From NCBI GenBank assembly GCA_910578655.1, contig CAJTQE010000001.1, forward strand, positions 23,988 through 50,292: 26,305 bases of DNA. Direction: 5' to 3'. Under the pieces are notes generated by a model, which worked only from the letters and a program-made list of their open reading frames with translations, searched no databases and was not told the DNA's origin. Source of the DNA: an uncultured Christensenella sp. (GTDB lineage: Bacteria; Bacillota; Clostridia; Christensenellales; Borkfalkiaceae). The translations under genes and the position numbers were made by a program. This document shows positions 1-7,985 of the stretch, piece by piece; the first letter of the stretch is position 1; every line of letters starts with the position of its first letter.

Positions 1-881
1 ATAACGCCCTGTTCGCAACGATAGACGAGGGCGACGAGGTGCTTATACCTAAGCCCTATTGGCTGACCTATCCCGAAATAGTGAAAAGCTGCGGCGGCGT
101 CCCCGTATTCGTTATGGCGACTTACCGTCACGGTTACAAGGTCACTGCGTCGCAGATAGAGAATATGATTACGCCCAAAACCAAAGTCCTCATATTCAAC
201 AGCCCTTGCAACCCGACGGGCGCAGTGTATACCGAGGAAGAAATTTTAAAGATTGCCGACGTCTGCCGGAGATATAATCTGACCGTCATCTCGGACGAAA
301 TTTACGAAAAACTTATTTACGGAGGCGAAACTCATTTTTCAATTGCGTCCGTATTAAAGGAGCAGACCATAGTAATTAACGGTGTTTCCAAGTCCTACGC
401 GATGACGGGCTGGCGTCTGGGATATCTTGCCGCGCCGGAGCACGTTGCAAAGGCGATAGCGTCTTTCCAAAGCCATTCCACTTCCAACGTCAACACCGTT
501 ACGCAGTATGCTGCTATCGCCGCTCTGACGGGCGACGAAAAACCTATGCGCGATATGATTGCCGCATTCGGTAAGCGCAGGCAGTTTATGCTTGACAAAT
601 TGGAAACAATGAAAGAATACGGCTTTGACTATATCAGGCCCGACGGCGCGTTTTACGTTATGCTGCTATGCGATAACTTATACGGCAAAACCCACGCGGG
701 GCGCAGAATACGCGGCAGCGCGGACTTCGCCGAACTGCTTTTGGAAAATAAAAAAGTTGCCGCAACGCCGGGCGTCGTGTTCGGCGACGACGACTTTATC
801 CGCCTTTCTTACGCGCTCGGCGAAAAGGATATCGAAGAGGGGCTTTCGCGGATAATCGAATTTGCAAAAGAAACAGAATAA
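1..881 (+). CDS. Class I/II PLP-dependent aminotransferase (5' truncated by window edge)
   Basis: This is the C-terminal part of a fold-type I aminotransferase of the aspartate aminotransferase type, which moves an amino group between an amino acid and a 2-oxo acid in the cytoplasm. The frame is open from base 3, and the residues before the first possible GTG (39) already read as family sequence (ALFATIDEGDEVLIPKPYW), so the true start lies outside the window. About 292 residues are visible against a usual 390-400, so roughly 100 are missing. The NSPCNPTG motif and the PLP-lysine motif SKSYAMTGWRLGY are intact. The family is clear, but the exact substrate cannot be read from sequence; aspartate is the usual annotation. 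No convincing terminator follows it. Confidence 0.9.
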   Translation, partial: NALFATIDEGDEVLIPKPYWLTYPEIVKSCGGVPVFVMATYRHGYKVTASQIENMITPKTKVLIFNSPCNPTGAVYTEEEILKIADVCRRYNLTVISDEIYEKLIYGGETHFSIASVLKEQTIVINGVSKSYAMTGWRLGYLAAPEHVAKAIASFQSHSTSNVNTVTQYAAIAALTGDEKPMRDMIAAFGKRRQFMLDKLETMKEYGFDYIRPDGAFYVMLLCDNLYGKTHAGRRIRGSADFAELLLENKKVAATPGVVFGDDDFIRLSYALGEKDIEEGLSRIIEFAKETE

Positions 882-908
882 ATTTTTTAAGGAATTTTCA
901 AAAAACTA

Positions 909-937
909 TTGTAATTTGCTTTTTTCTCTGTTAAAAT
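909..937 (+). promoter_or_regulatory. Sigma-A type promoter with extended -10
   Basis: TTGTAA (909-914), a 17-base spacer and TAAAAT (932-937) preceded by TG at 929-930 form an extended -10 promoter. It stands in front of the small P-loop gene at 965, whose GAGGAGG ribosome site lies at about 948-954. Confidence 0.6.
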
Positions 938-964
938 GTAATTATAAAGAGGAGGCTTACGAAT

Positions 965-1372
965 ATGATTAAAATTATTTACGGTCAAAAAGGTACGGGC
1001 AAAACAAAACAGCTTATCGACTCTGCAAACGCAAACGCGCAAAACGCAAAGGGCGTAAGCGCGTTTATTACCGATACTAAAAGATATATGTACGATTTAA
1101 ACCGCAATATACGTTTCGTCGACGTCAAGGACTGGACGATAACGGGCGAGGACGCGCTTTGCGGATTCGTAAAGGGCATTGCGGCAGGCAACGGCGATTA
1201 CGAACATATCTACATAGACGGCATTGTAAGAATTGCGGGAAAACCGCTTAATGAACTTGCAGGCATATTCTTTATGCTTGACAAAATTTCTTCGGATAAC
1301 GGAATAACCGTAACCATTACTTGCAGTGCGGCGAAAGAGGAACTTCCCGATTTCGTAGCAAAATACGCTTAA
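965..1372 (+). CDS. Small P-loop NTPase-like protein, function unknown
   Basis: This 135-residue protein begins with a Walker A motif, GQKGTGKT (residues 7-14). A hydrophobic strand ending in aspartate, HIYIDGI (about residues 79-85), could be Walker B. The protein is too short for a PilT or AAA+ ATPase and has no membrane segment or signal peptide, so it is probably a cytoplasmic nucleotide-binding protein. Small proteins of this kind in Clostridia are sometimes labelled PilT-like because of the P-loop, but nothing here supports a pilus role. The ATG at 965 has a strong ribosome site and its own promoter just upstream. The aminotransferase before it and threonine synthase after it do not explain its job. 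I do not recognise a specific function. Confidence 0.75.
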   Translation: MIKIIYGQKGTGKTKQLIDSANANAQNAKGVSAFITDTKRYMYDLNRNIRFVDVKDWTITGEDALCGFVKGIAAGNGDYEHIYIDGIVRIAGKPLNELAGIFFMLDKISSDNGITVTITCSAAKEELPDFVAKYA

Positions 1373-1384
1373 AAAAATTTTCAG

Positions 1385-1411
1385 AGGGCGGCGCAAGATT
1401 TGTGCCGCCTT
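1385..1411 (+). other. GC-rich hairpin before threonine synthase
   Basis: An 11-bp stem (1385-1395 with 1401-1411, including two G-U pairs) has a 5-base loop and sits between the P-loop gene and the ribosome site of thrC. A run of A rather than T follows on the + strand, so it does not look like a normal intrinsic terminator in that direction. It may limit read-through or stabilise the mRNA end. Confidence 0.45.
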
Positions 1412-1426
1412 AAAAACGGAGGCAAT

Positions 1427-2869
1427 ATGCGCTTTATCAGTACGAGGGGCGGCGAAAAGGTGAGCGCGGCGGAGGCGGTTATAAAGGGAGTTGCGGCGAA
1501 CGGGGGACTGTTTGTGCCCGAAAAATTTCCCGTAATTTCCGACGCGGAATTTGACGCGATGCTTGAAATGAGTTATCCCGAACGCGTTACGCTGATACTT
1601 AAAAAATTTTTTACCGAATACGACGGCGAAGAACTTTCCCGCGCCGTAGAAAAGGCGTATTCCGGTTTCGGCGCAGACCCTGCGCCTGTGGTCCACGCCG
1701 ATGACGGCGTATATATTTTAGAGCTTTTTCACGGCCCGACCTGTTCGTCAAAGGATATGGCGGTTGCCGCGCTGCCTTATTTGCTTGAAAAGAGTCTTGC
1801 GCTGTGCGGAAAAAGCGGTACGGTCAATATCGTTACGGCTACTTCGGGCGATACGGGGAAAGCCGTTTTAGAGCTGTTTAAAGACCGCGACGGGTACAGG
1901 GCGCTTGCGCTGTATCCTGCCGACGGACTTTCCAAAATGCAGAAATTGCAGATAGTAACGCAGGAGGGCGGAAACGTTGCCGTGCTCGGCGTAAAGGGCA
2001 GCTTTGACGACTGCCGCAATGCGGTAAAAAACAGTCTTTCAAACGGTTGCGTTACGGCAAACTCTTTCAATTTCGCCTGCGTTGCGCCGCGCATTGCATA
2101 CTATTTTTCGGCCTATCTCGATATGCTTTCTTCAGAGCAAATCGAAAACGGAGAACTTATTGACTTTTACGTTCCCTGCGGAAATTTCGGCAATGCCGTT
2201 GCCTGCTATTATGCAAAGATTATGGGGCTGCCTGTCAGGCGTATTCACTGCGCCGTCAACGAAAATAACGGACTGTGTTCGTTTTTCGGCAAGGGCGTGT
2301 TAGACGTCAACCGCGAGCTTGTCAAAACCACTTCGCCGAATATGGACGTGTTAATTCCGTCCGACCTTGAAAGGCTTATATTCGAAATTTCGGGCAGGGA
2401 TGCTAAACTTACCGCAAAGCGAATGGCAAGCCTCGATTCCGACGGCCGGTACTCCCTGACCGAAGCCGAGCTTGCAAAGTTGAATGAAACGTTTGACTGC
2501 GGCTTTGCCAACGAAGAAACCTGCGTTGAGGCTATGTACGACGTGTTTATCGATATAGGTTACGTTCTCGACACCAACGCGGGTTGCGCAATGAAAGTTG
2601 TGCACGACTGGTATGAAAAGAACAAAAAGGACGAAACCAAAGCCGTAATAATCGCCGCAGACAGCCCGTATAAATTTCCGCAGGACGTTTTGTACGCAAT
2701 GACGGGCAACGACGTAAAGGACAGCTTCAAGGGCGTAAAACGGCTGCACGACGCAACCGCAATGGCTGTGCCCAAATGTATTAAGGAGCTGAGGGACAAG
2801 CCCGTTATTTTTACAAAATCGGTAGACAGAAAAAAACTCCCCGAAGAAATTGAGGAATTTATAAAATAA
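1427..2869 (+). CDS. thrC: Threonine synthase
   Basis: This PLP enzyme makes L-threonine from O-phospho-L-homoserine, the last step of threonine biosynthesis, in the cytoplasm. The 480-residue length fits the bacterial ThrC type with its N-terminal domain. The N-terminus RFISTRGGEKVSAAEAVIKG is typical. The PLP lysine lies in FHGPTCSSKD (K109), and TATSGDTGKA (about residues 145-155) is the phosphate-binding segment. The frame opens at a GTG/TTG region near 1400, but the ATG at 1427 is chosen because CGGAGG (1417-1422) sits just in front of it. A hairpin precedes the gene and a perfect terminator follows. No other threonine or homoserine gene is in view. Confidence 0.95.
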   Translation: MRFISTRGGEKVSAAEAVIKGVAANGGLFVPEKFPVISDAEFDAMLEMSYPERVTLILKKFFTEYDGEELSRAVEKAYSGFGADPAPVVHADDGVYILELFHGPTCSSKDMAVAALPYLLEKSLALCGKSGTVNIVTATSGDTGKAVLELFKDRDGYRALALYPADGLSKMQKLQIVTQEGGNVAVLGVKGSFDDCRNAVKNSLSNGCVTANSFNFACVAPRIAYYFSAYLDMLSSEQIENGELIDFYVPCGNFGNAVACYYAKIMGLPVRRIHCAVNENNGLCSFFGKGVLDVNRELVKTTSPNMDVLIPSDLERLIFEISGRDAKLTAKRMASLDSDGRYSLTEAELAKLNETFDCGFANEETCVEAMYDVFIDIGYVLDTNAGCAMKVVHDWYEKNKKDETKAVIIAADSPYKFPQDVLYAMTGNDVKDSFKGVKRLHDATAMAVPKCIKELRDKPVIFTKSVDRKKLPEEIEEFIK

Positions 2870-2872
2870 AGT

Positions 2873-2902
2873 AAAAACGCGGACGTTAACGTCCGCGTTT
2901 TT
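2873..2902 (+). terminator. Intrinsic terminator after thrC
   Basis: A perfect 30-base palindrome runs from AAAAACGCGG to CCGCGTTTTT around a GTTAAC centre. It has a GC-rich stem and T-run on + and the mirror image on -, so it can act in both directions. It begins three bases after the thrC stop codon. Confidence 0.92.
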
Positions 2903-2965
2903 ATGTTAAACTTGTGAATTATAAAGTTTAGTTTTGTGATTAAACGCATAAAGCTTGAAAATATC

Positions 2966-2995
2966 TTTACAATTAACGGAAAACTGTGTTATGAT
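2966..2995 (+). promoter_or_regulatory. Promoter of trpS
   Basis: TTTACA (2966-2971), an 18-base spacer and TATGAT (2990-2995) with an upstream TG (2987-2988) form an extended -10 promoter directly before the trpS ribosome site (AAAGGAG). The leader would be very short, so a T-box does not fit here. Confidence 0.65.
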
Positions 2996-3015
2996 ATTCA
3001 GGTAAAGGAGTAAAT

Positions 3016-4023
3016 ATGGACGGCGAAAATAAAAATCTTTATTCTGCGGTACAGCCCACCAACAACTTAACCATAGGCAACTATCTCGGGGCGATAAAGA
3101 ACTGGGTACGGCTTCAGAACGATTACAACTGTTTTTATGCAATAGCAAATATGCACGCTATAACCGTAAGACAGAATCCCGCCGAGCTCAGGCAGAGAAC
3201 GCTTGCGCTTGCAGCTCTGTTCATTGCCTGCGGAATAGACCCCGAAAAGTGCGCGCTGTACGTTCAGTCAACCGTGCCGGCGCATGCGGAACTTTGCTGG
3301 GTGCTTAATACGTTCACTTACGTCGGCGAAATGAACAGAATGACCCAGTTCAAGGATAAGAGCGCGAAACATGCCGATAATATAAATATGGGTCTTATGG
3401 ACTATCCCGTGCTTATGGCGGCGGATATCCTTTTATTTCAGGCTGCCGTAGTGCCCATAGGCAAGGACCAGACCCAGCATCTTGAAATTGCCCGCGATAT
3501 CGCGCAGCGCTTCAACAATGCTTATTCTCCGACCTTTACTGTTCCCGAAGGGGTTTATCTGAAAGCCGCAGCAAATATAAGCGACCTTCTCAATCCCGAC
3601 AAAAAAATGTCCAAATCAGCGGAAAACCCCAACGGCTCGATTTTTTTATCTGACGACAGGGATACCGTAATCCGTAAATTCAAGCGCGCCGTGACGGACA
3701 GCGACGGGGTAGTAAGATACGACCCCGAAAAAAAGCCGGGCGTAAGTAACCTGCTTTCCATATATTCGGTATTCTCTGATAAGAGCGTGGCTGATGCGGA
3801 AAAAGAGTTCTGCGGCAGGGGGTATGGCGAATTTAAGCTTGCCGTCGCGGAAACTGTTGCGGATAAGCTTGCACCGATACAGGCGGAGCAGGCAAGGCTG
3901 TTAAAGGATAAGGAATATCTTGACGGCGTTCTTTTAAGCGGTAAAAACCGCGCGGAATACGCCGCAAAGAAAACTTTAAACAAGGTCTATAAAAAAATAG
4001 GCTTTTATCAAATACAGAGTTAA
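3016..4023 (+). CDS. trpS: Tryptophanyl-tRNA synthetase
   Basis: This class I aminoacyl-tRNA synthetase charges tRNA-Trp with tryptophan in the cytoplasm. It has 335 residues, the usual length for bacterial TrpS. The HIGH-equivalent is TIGNYLG (residues 19-25) and the KMSKS loop is intact at residues 197-201. Family segments such as NRMTQFKDKS, LMAADILLFQA and GKDQTQHLE are easy to see, and the ending (KPGVSNLLSIYSVF, then YGEFK) follows the Bacillus enzyme closely. The ATG at 3016 has a good ribosome site. The next gene begins only 17 bases after the stop, so trpS may be the first gene of a long operon. Confidence 0.97.
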   Translation: MDGENKNLYSAVQPTNNLTIGNYLGAIKNWVRLQNDYNCFYAIANMHAITVRQNPAELRQRTLALAALFIACGIDPEKCALYVQSTVPAHAELCWVLNTFTYVGEMNRMTQFKDKSAKHADNINMGLMDYPVLMAADILLFQAAVVPIGKDQTQHLEIARDIAQRFNNAYSPTFTVPEGVYLKAAANISDLLNPDKKMSKSAENPNGSIFLSDDRDTVIRKFKRAVTDSDGVVRYDPEKKPGVSNLLSIYSVFSDKSVADAEKEFCGRGYGEFKLAVAETVADKLAPIQAEQARLLKDKEYLDGVLLSGKNRAEYAAKKTLNKVYKKIGFYQIQS

Positions 4024-4028
4024 TTTTT

Positions 4029-4034
4029 TGAGGT
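4029..4034 (+). promoter_or_regulatory. Ribosome site deciding a TTG start
   Basis: TGAGGT lies 6 bases before the TTG at 4041. An in-frame TGA at 4029-4031 rules out any start further upstream, so the DUF5685 gene must begin at this TTG or well inside the conserved N-terminus. Confidence 0.6.
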
Positions 4035-4040
4035 CGCAAT

Positions 4041-4934
4041 TTGTTTGGATATATTCAACCCGACGCCCCGTATCTGTTTAAAAAGGATGAAACGCTTTAT
4101 AAAGCTCTTTACTGCGGACTTTGCAAAAGCATAGGTTCGGGTTGCGGACAGTGTGCGCGTTCTGCTTTGACATACGATATGGCTTTTATGTCGGCCCTCA
4201 TTCATAATATCCGTCGGGAGGACGTAAATATTAAGCGTGCGCGCTGCTTTTTGCATATATTGAAAAGGCGGCCTATGGCGGCGGTAGACGAAGTTACCGT
4301 AATGCTCGGCTGTATCAATACCGCGCTTGCGTATTACAAGCTTTGCGACGATAAAGCCGACGGTGACGGGAAAGGAGTTTTCCGTCACCTCTACAAAAAA
4401 GGCTTGAAACGCGCTTTAAAAAGGCATAAGGAAGCGGTTGAAATCATCAGCAGCCAAATGCTTGCCCAAAGCGAGGTTGAAAAGGCGCAGTGCGCAATAA
4501 TCGAAATGGCGGCGGAACCGACTGCGGTTATGATGCGCAATCTTTCGGTGTATGCGTTGGGTGATTATTCTACCAAAGAAACGGAAGCGCTGTTTTACGA
4601 TATAGGCAAATGGGTATACCTTATCGACGCCCTTGACGACTACGATAAGGACGTGAAAAAACGCCGCTACAACGTTTTGTATAATGCGTTCGGCGCAGAG
4701 AGCAAGGCGCAGGCGGTTGCGGAAAATATCGACGAACTGACGTTTCTTTTCGACAGCTTGTTTGCCGATATGCGCACAAGACTTTCAAAGATAAATTTCG
4801 CGTTCAACCGCGATTTAACGGACAACATAATTCTGCGCGGCATTCCGTTAAAGACGAGAGCGATATTAAACGTGCAGTGTAAAAAATGTAAAAACAATAA
4901 TAACGGAGAAATATATGAACAAGAAAAATCTTGA
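4041..4934 (+). CDS. DUF5685 family protein
   Basis: The N-terminus FGYIQPDAPYLFKKDETLYK followed by ALYCGLCKSIG matches the DUF5685 family of Firmicutes, whose function is unknown to me. The protein has 297 residues, is mostly helical and has no clear signal peptide. Cysteines C25, C28, C35 and C38 form two CxxC pairs, with another at C69 and a CKKC near the C-terminus, which suggests metal or Fe-S binding (inference). It starts at TTG with a GAGGT ribosome site and is separated from trpS by 17 bases. Its 3' end overlaps the next gene by 20 bases, which points to coupled translation. In related bacteria DUF5685 genes commonly sit beside a J-domain gene, as here. Confidence 0.85.
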   Translation: MFGYIQPDAPYLFKKDETLYKALYCGLCKSIGSGCGQCARSALTYDMAFMSALIHNIRREDVNIKRARCFLHILKRRPMAAVDEVTVMLGCINTALAYYKLCDDKADGDGKGVFRHLYKKGLKRALKRHKEAVEIISSQMLAQSEVEKAQCAIIEMAAEPTAVMMRNLSVYALGDYSTKETEALFYDIGKWVYLIDALDDYDKDVKKRRYNVLYNAFGAESKAQAVAENIDELTFLFDSLFADMRTRLSKINFAFNRDLTDNIILRGIPLKTRAILNVQCKKCKNNNNGEIYEQEKS

Positions 4935-5526
4935 ACTTTTCGGTCTTTCCGAGGACGCCACTAAGGAGCAGCTTGACGCGGCTTACGACACGCTCAGGGC
5001 GAAATATTTAGAGGAGCGGTTTATGGACGGCGAGATCGGCAACAACGCGGCAGCAATGCTTACGCGTCTGGAAACGGCGTATAACGACCTTGTGCGCGAG
5101 TTTTCCGAAAGCGCGGCAACCGAAGAGGACGGCAGTTCCTTTGCGCGCGTCGAGCAGCTGATAAAGGACGGCGATTTGACTGAGGCACAGCGCCTTCTGG
5201 ATACTTTTAACGAGCGCGGCGGCAAATGGCATTATCTTCAAAGCGTGCTTTTTTACCGCAAAAACTGGGTAAACGAAAGTAAAAAACAGCTTGAAATCGC
5301 CATTCAGTTGGAACCCGAAAACGCCAAATATAAGGAAACTTACCGCAAGCTGAACGATAAAATAAACTCCGACGCGCAGCGCTCTTCATCAGAAAGCGTG
5401 TATCAGGGTCAAACGGTCAATTCCTCGGACGAGGGGCAAATGGGCGGAAATTTCTGTGCAAGCTGTATTGAATGCTGTTATCTCAATATGTGTCTTAACT
5501 GTCTTTGCAACGGCTGCTGCCGTTAA
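4915..5526 (+). CDS. Degenerate J-domain/TPR protein with cysteine-rich tail
   Basis: Residues 1-65 look like a DnaJ N-terminal domain (ELFGLSEDATKEQLDAAYDT, later RLETAYNDL), but the HPD motif needed to stimulate Hsp70 is absent: RFMDGE stands near its place. Residues 75-150 form TPR-like helices (VEQLIKDGDLTEAQRLLDTF, then WHYLQSVLFYRKNW and LEPENAKYKE). The last 23 residues carry nine cysteines (181, 184, 187, 188, 193, 196, 198, 201, 202), likely a metal or Fe-S site or a membrane anchor (inference). There is no signal peptide. The ATG at 4915 lies inside the end of the DUF5685 gene with ACGGAGA before it. The second half is paralogous to the protein at 7986-8414. Its function is unknown. 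Confidence 0.85.
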   Translation: MNKKNLELFGLSEDATKEQLDAAYDTLRAKYLEERFMDGEIGNNAAAMLTRLETAYNDLVREFSESAATEEDGSSFARVEQLIKDGDLTEAQRLLDTFNERGGKWHYLQSVLFYRKNWVNESKKQLEIAIQLEPENAKYKETYRKLNDKINSDAQRSSSESVYQGQTVNSSDEGQMGGNFCASCIECCYLNMCLNCLCNGCCR

Positions 5527-5666
5527 AACTGCGTATACGCGTCGCAATACTGTGTCGGGTTTGCGTTTTGTTTCGGCCGCGTACTTAATTGTGCGCTCCC
5601 TGCAAAAATTCGCGCTTTCCTTGTCCTGCTTGCATCTTCACCGTTTTCGGATAAAGGGTTGTTAAA

Positions 5667-6221
5667 ATGAAAAATAAATATTCGCGGTCGTTTGAAATTG
5701 CGCTTTCCGCTATTTCCTGCTCGGCGGCGGTGGTGTTGCTGCTTGTCGGGTTCTGGAGCGATATTCTGCTTGCATCGGGTTATCTGTTTGCAATGGTTGC
5801 ATTGATGGTCCCTCTTTCAAAACAGTTTTATCGCGGCGGCGTGCTTGCCTATTTGGGTACCGTCATTCTTGCAATAGTAATGGGCGCGGCGGCACGGTTT
5901 TGGGATTTGGTTCCGTTTATAATGTTTTTCGGGCTTCATCCTTTGATAAATTCACTGCAAATAAAATTCAATATCAACAAATGGCTTGCGCTCGCGGTGA
6001 AAACAGTCTGGTTCGACTTTACGCTTTGGGTGGCGTATATCCTTATCTTCGGCAGCATAATCGGCGGCGCTGACGCCGAAAGCGGTTTTTTCAAATTTTT
6101 AAACGACTACATTTACTTATTTATTTTCGTCGGCGGTTCTGTTTTTTTCTTTCCGTACGATTATCTCGTTTTCAAAATGCAGATAACCGTCGACAAACTC
6201 GTTTACAGGATAAAGAAGTGA
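5667..6221 (+). CDS. Multi-pass membrane protein, function unknown
   Basis: This 184-residue protein has five or six hydrophobic helices, at about residues 10-30, 31-50, 57-76, 79-98, 108-132 and 148-166, with a positive C-terminus (VDKLVYRIKK) that suggests a cytoplasmic end. Small size and helix-only layout are reminiscent of ECF-transporter S-components, but I cannot confirm a family. The ATG at 5667 has only a weak ribosome site (AAGGGTTGTT). A 140-base gap before it contains no gene or promoter that I can support. Its stop codon overlaps the GTG at 6218, so it is closely linked to the lipoprotein gene that follows. Confidence 0.8.
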   Translation: MKNKYSRSFEIALSAISCSAAVVLLLVGFWSDILLASGYLFAMVALMVPLSKQFYRGGVLAYLGTVILAIVMGAAARFWDLVPFIMFFGLHPLINSLQIKFNINKWLALAVKTVWFDFTLWVAYILIFGSIIGGADAESGFFKFLNDYIYLFIFVGGSVFFFPYDYLVFKMQITVDKLVYRIKK

Positions 6222-6226
6222 CAGCA

Positions 6227-7960
6227 ATGAAAAATGCACTATTGAAAACGCTTTTAATTATATCCGCATTTGTGGCGGCGGCTTGTTCTGCTGTTTTTAT
6301 AAGTTCGTGCGGAAGAGAAGAAAGCTTTGCGCAACAGATAATAAATGCGGAAAAGAAATCATTCGGGGCTGACGAGTATTATGCGTCTAGCAGTTTTTCC
6401 GTACACTTTGACGGTGGAATAACCGCCGGCTATTTCGGCGCTGCCGCGGACTGGTGTGAGATAATCGAAGATAATAACAAAGTTGAGTATTTTCATACAA
6501 GTAACGACGATAAACTATACCGTGCGCGCGGTTTCGATTTTACTTTCAGTAACTACGGTTATTTGAAAGACGTTAAAAAAAGCGGCAATAATCAACTCAT
6601 ACCGCAATTAGAGCCGGATAAACTTGAAGATTTCGACGGTACGGAAATAACGCTTGAACAGGAAGGAAATTATAGCGTTTATAACGTAAAGGTTGGCAAA
6701 GACGCCTTACTTGAACAGATTAAAGATTTGCAACCGGATAGCGATGATTTAGAAGATTTCGATTTGTCGGATATTGATTTCGGCGATGAAATAATAATAA
6801 AATATTGCATAGATAAGGACGGCTTCTTTAAGGGAACCAACATTTGGGATTTAAGAATTTCCGTCGACGTTGACGGAGTAAAAGTCGGCGCTTCAATGTA
6901 TATGAGTTTTAATATACAAGTCGACAGAGAGAAGATCGTATTGGATGAGGTCGGGCAGTGTATGAATTACGCAGAATACTATACCGACGAAGATAAAACG
7001 GTAAAATGGATTAAAAACAATGAAAATCCCGAAGCAGCCGAGCTTGTTTCGGAAGAAGGACACCTCAAAGGTTATAAAATAGCAAATTACGGAAAAGAGG
7101 TTGGCTATATTTCCGGCGATAAATCGGGTGCAATTGCTGCTGCCTCATATGATGAAAAGGGTCTTTTCAGTTATATAGATATCTATGATAAAGATTTACG
7201 CAACGTTAAGACGGTGAAAGTAAGAGGTAAAGTTGAGCAGCTTCAGCTCAATAACAATTTTATATCTCTCAATTTGGAAGCCCGGTATTTAGACGGCAGC
7301 GAAGATTTTACTCGCGTTGTAATCGATTTGAACGACGGAAACGTTGTTTTCAAAGATAAAATCAACCGTTTCGATCATGGCGTATTATTCGGGAACGCGC
7401 TTCTATACAGTGATGGAATGAACGAACTCAATTTTTACGATCTCGATAAGGATAAATATATCAAACCCCTCTTTAACGGTAAACCCATAAACGGATCGTC
7501 GGTGGAGGTAAACTCAAACGGCAATGTTTCCGTAATGACCAATTGCGAAGACGGAATTTACCTGTTGGAGATAAACGATTCGGGCGAAGTTATTGCAAGC
7601 CGCAAAAAAGAAATTACGACTTTCGGGGATGATTTTATCGGAAATTATTGGGTAGGTGCGGATTTCAACGACAGCGATAAAAAAGTCTACTATAACGCGC
7701 ATGAAGAAGTTTATGACATAGACATCGGGGAGTATGAGGGAAACGGGCAAGCCCAGTTTATGTACATAGACGATAAATATGCCGTAATTTTGGACAGCTT
7801 TGGCAGCGGATATTTCGTATACGATTTTCAAAAAGGCGAATACGTATTGAAAAGTAGCGACAAAGAGCTCGGAATAATCGATTTCCGCGTTTATTTGGGC
7901 TCGGAAAATTGGCTGACTTCCTCTTATTACGATGACTGCATTCATATATTCGACATTTGA
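6227..7960 (+). CDS. Large secreted lipoprotein, function unknown
   Basis: The N-terminus is a lipoprotein signal: MKNALLK, a hydrophobic stretch, then lipobox ISSC with the lipidated cysteine at residue 28. The mature protein of about 550 residues is acidic. Residues about 40-240 look like an alpha/beta or beta-rich domain. The second half has repeating strand-rich blocks (SYIDIYDKDLRNV, FTRVVIDLNDGNVVF, LNFYDLDKDKYI, YFVYDFQKGEYVL) that suggest a beta-propeller. The ATG at 6227 is chosen because it gives a normal signal start; a GTG at 6218, overlapping the previous stop, is also possible. The gene sits between a membrane protein and a cytoplasmic TPR/cysteine protein, so the cluster may span the membrane. 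Confidence 0.82.
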   Translation: MKNALLKTLLIISAFVAAACSAVFISSCGREESFAQQIINAEKKSFGADEYYASSSFSVHFDGGITAGYFGAAADWCEIIEDNNKVEYFHTSNDDKLYRARGFDFTFSNYGYLKDVKKSGNNQLIPQLEPDKLEDFDGTEITLEQEGNYSVYNVKVGKDALLEQIKDLQPDSDDLEDFDLSDIDFGDEIIIKYCIDKDGFFKGTNIWDLRISVDVDGVKVGASMYMSFNIQVDREKIVLDEVGQCMNYAEYYTDEDKTVKWIKNNENPEAAELVSEEGHLKGYKIANYGKEVGYISGDKSGAIAAASYDEKGLFSYIDIYDKDLRNVKTVKVRGKVEQLQLNNNFISLNLEARYLDGSEDFTRVVIDLNDGNVVFKDKINRFDHGVLFGNALLYSDGMNELNFYDLDKDKYIKPLFNGKPINGSSVEVNSNGNVSVMTNCEDGIYLLEINDSGEVIASRKKEITTFGDDFIGNYWVGADFNDSDKKVYYNAHEEVYDIDIGEYEGNGQAQFMYIDDKYAVILDSFGSGYFVYDFQKGEYVLKSSDKELGIIDFRVYLGSENWLTSSYYDDCIHIFDI

Positions 7961-7985
7961 TATTAAAATCAGAGGCGACTAAATT

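Noticed and set aside
1097..1696. Long minus-strand open frame under the P-loop gene and thrC start
   Set aside because: It is antisense to two well-supported genes, spans their ribosome sites and shows no family likeness.
2903..3015. Possible T-box leader before trpS
   Set aside because: The gap after the thrC terminator is only about 110 bases and the promoter lies 20-50 bases before the start, so there is no room for a T-box.
5456..5665. Open frame across the cysteine-tail coding end and the following gap
   Set aside because: Most of it lies in another frame over the tail codons, there is no ribosome site, and the product has no conserved look.
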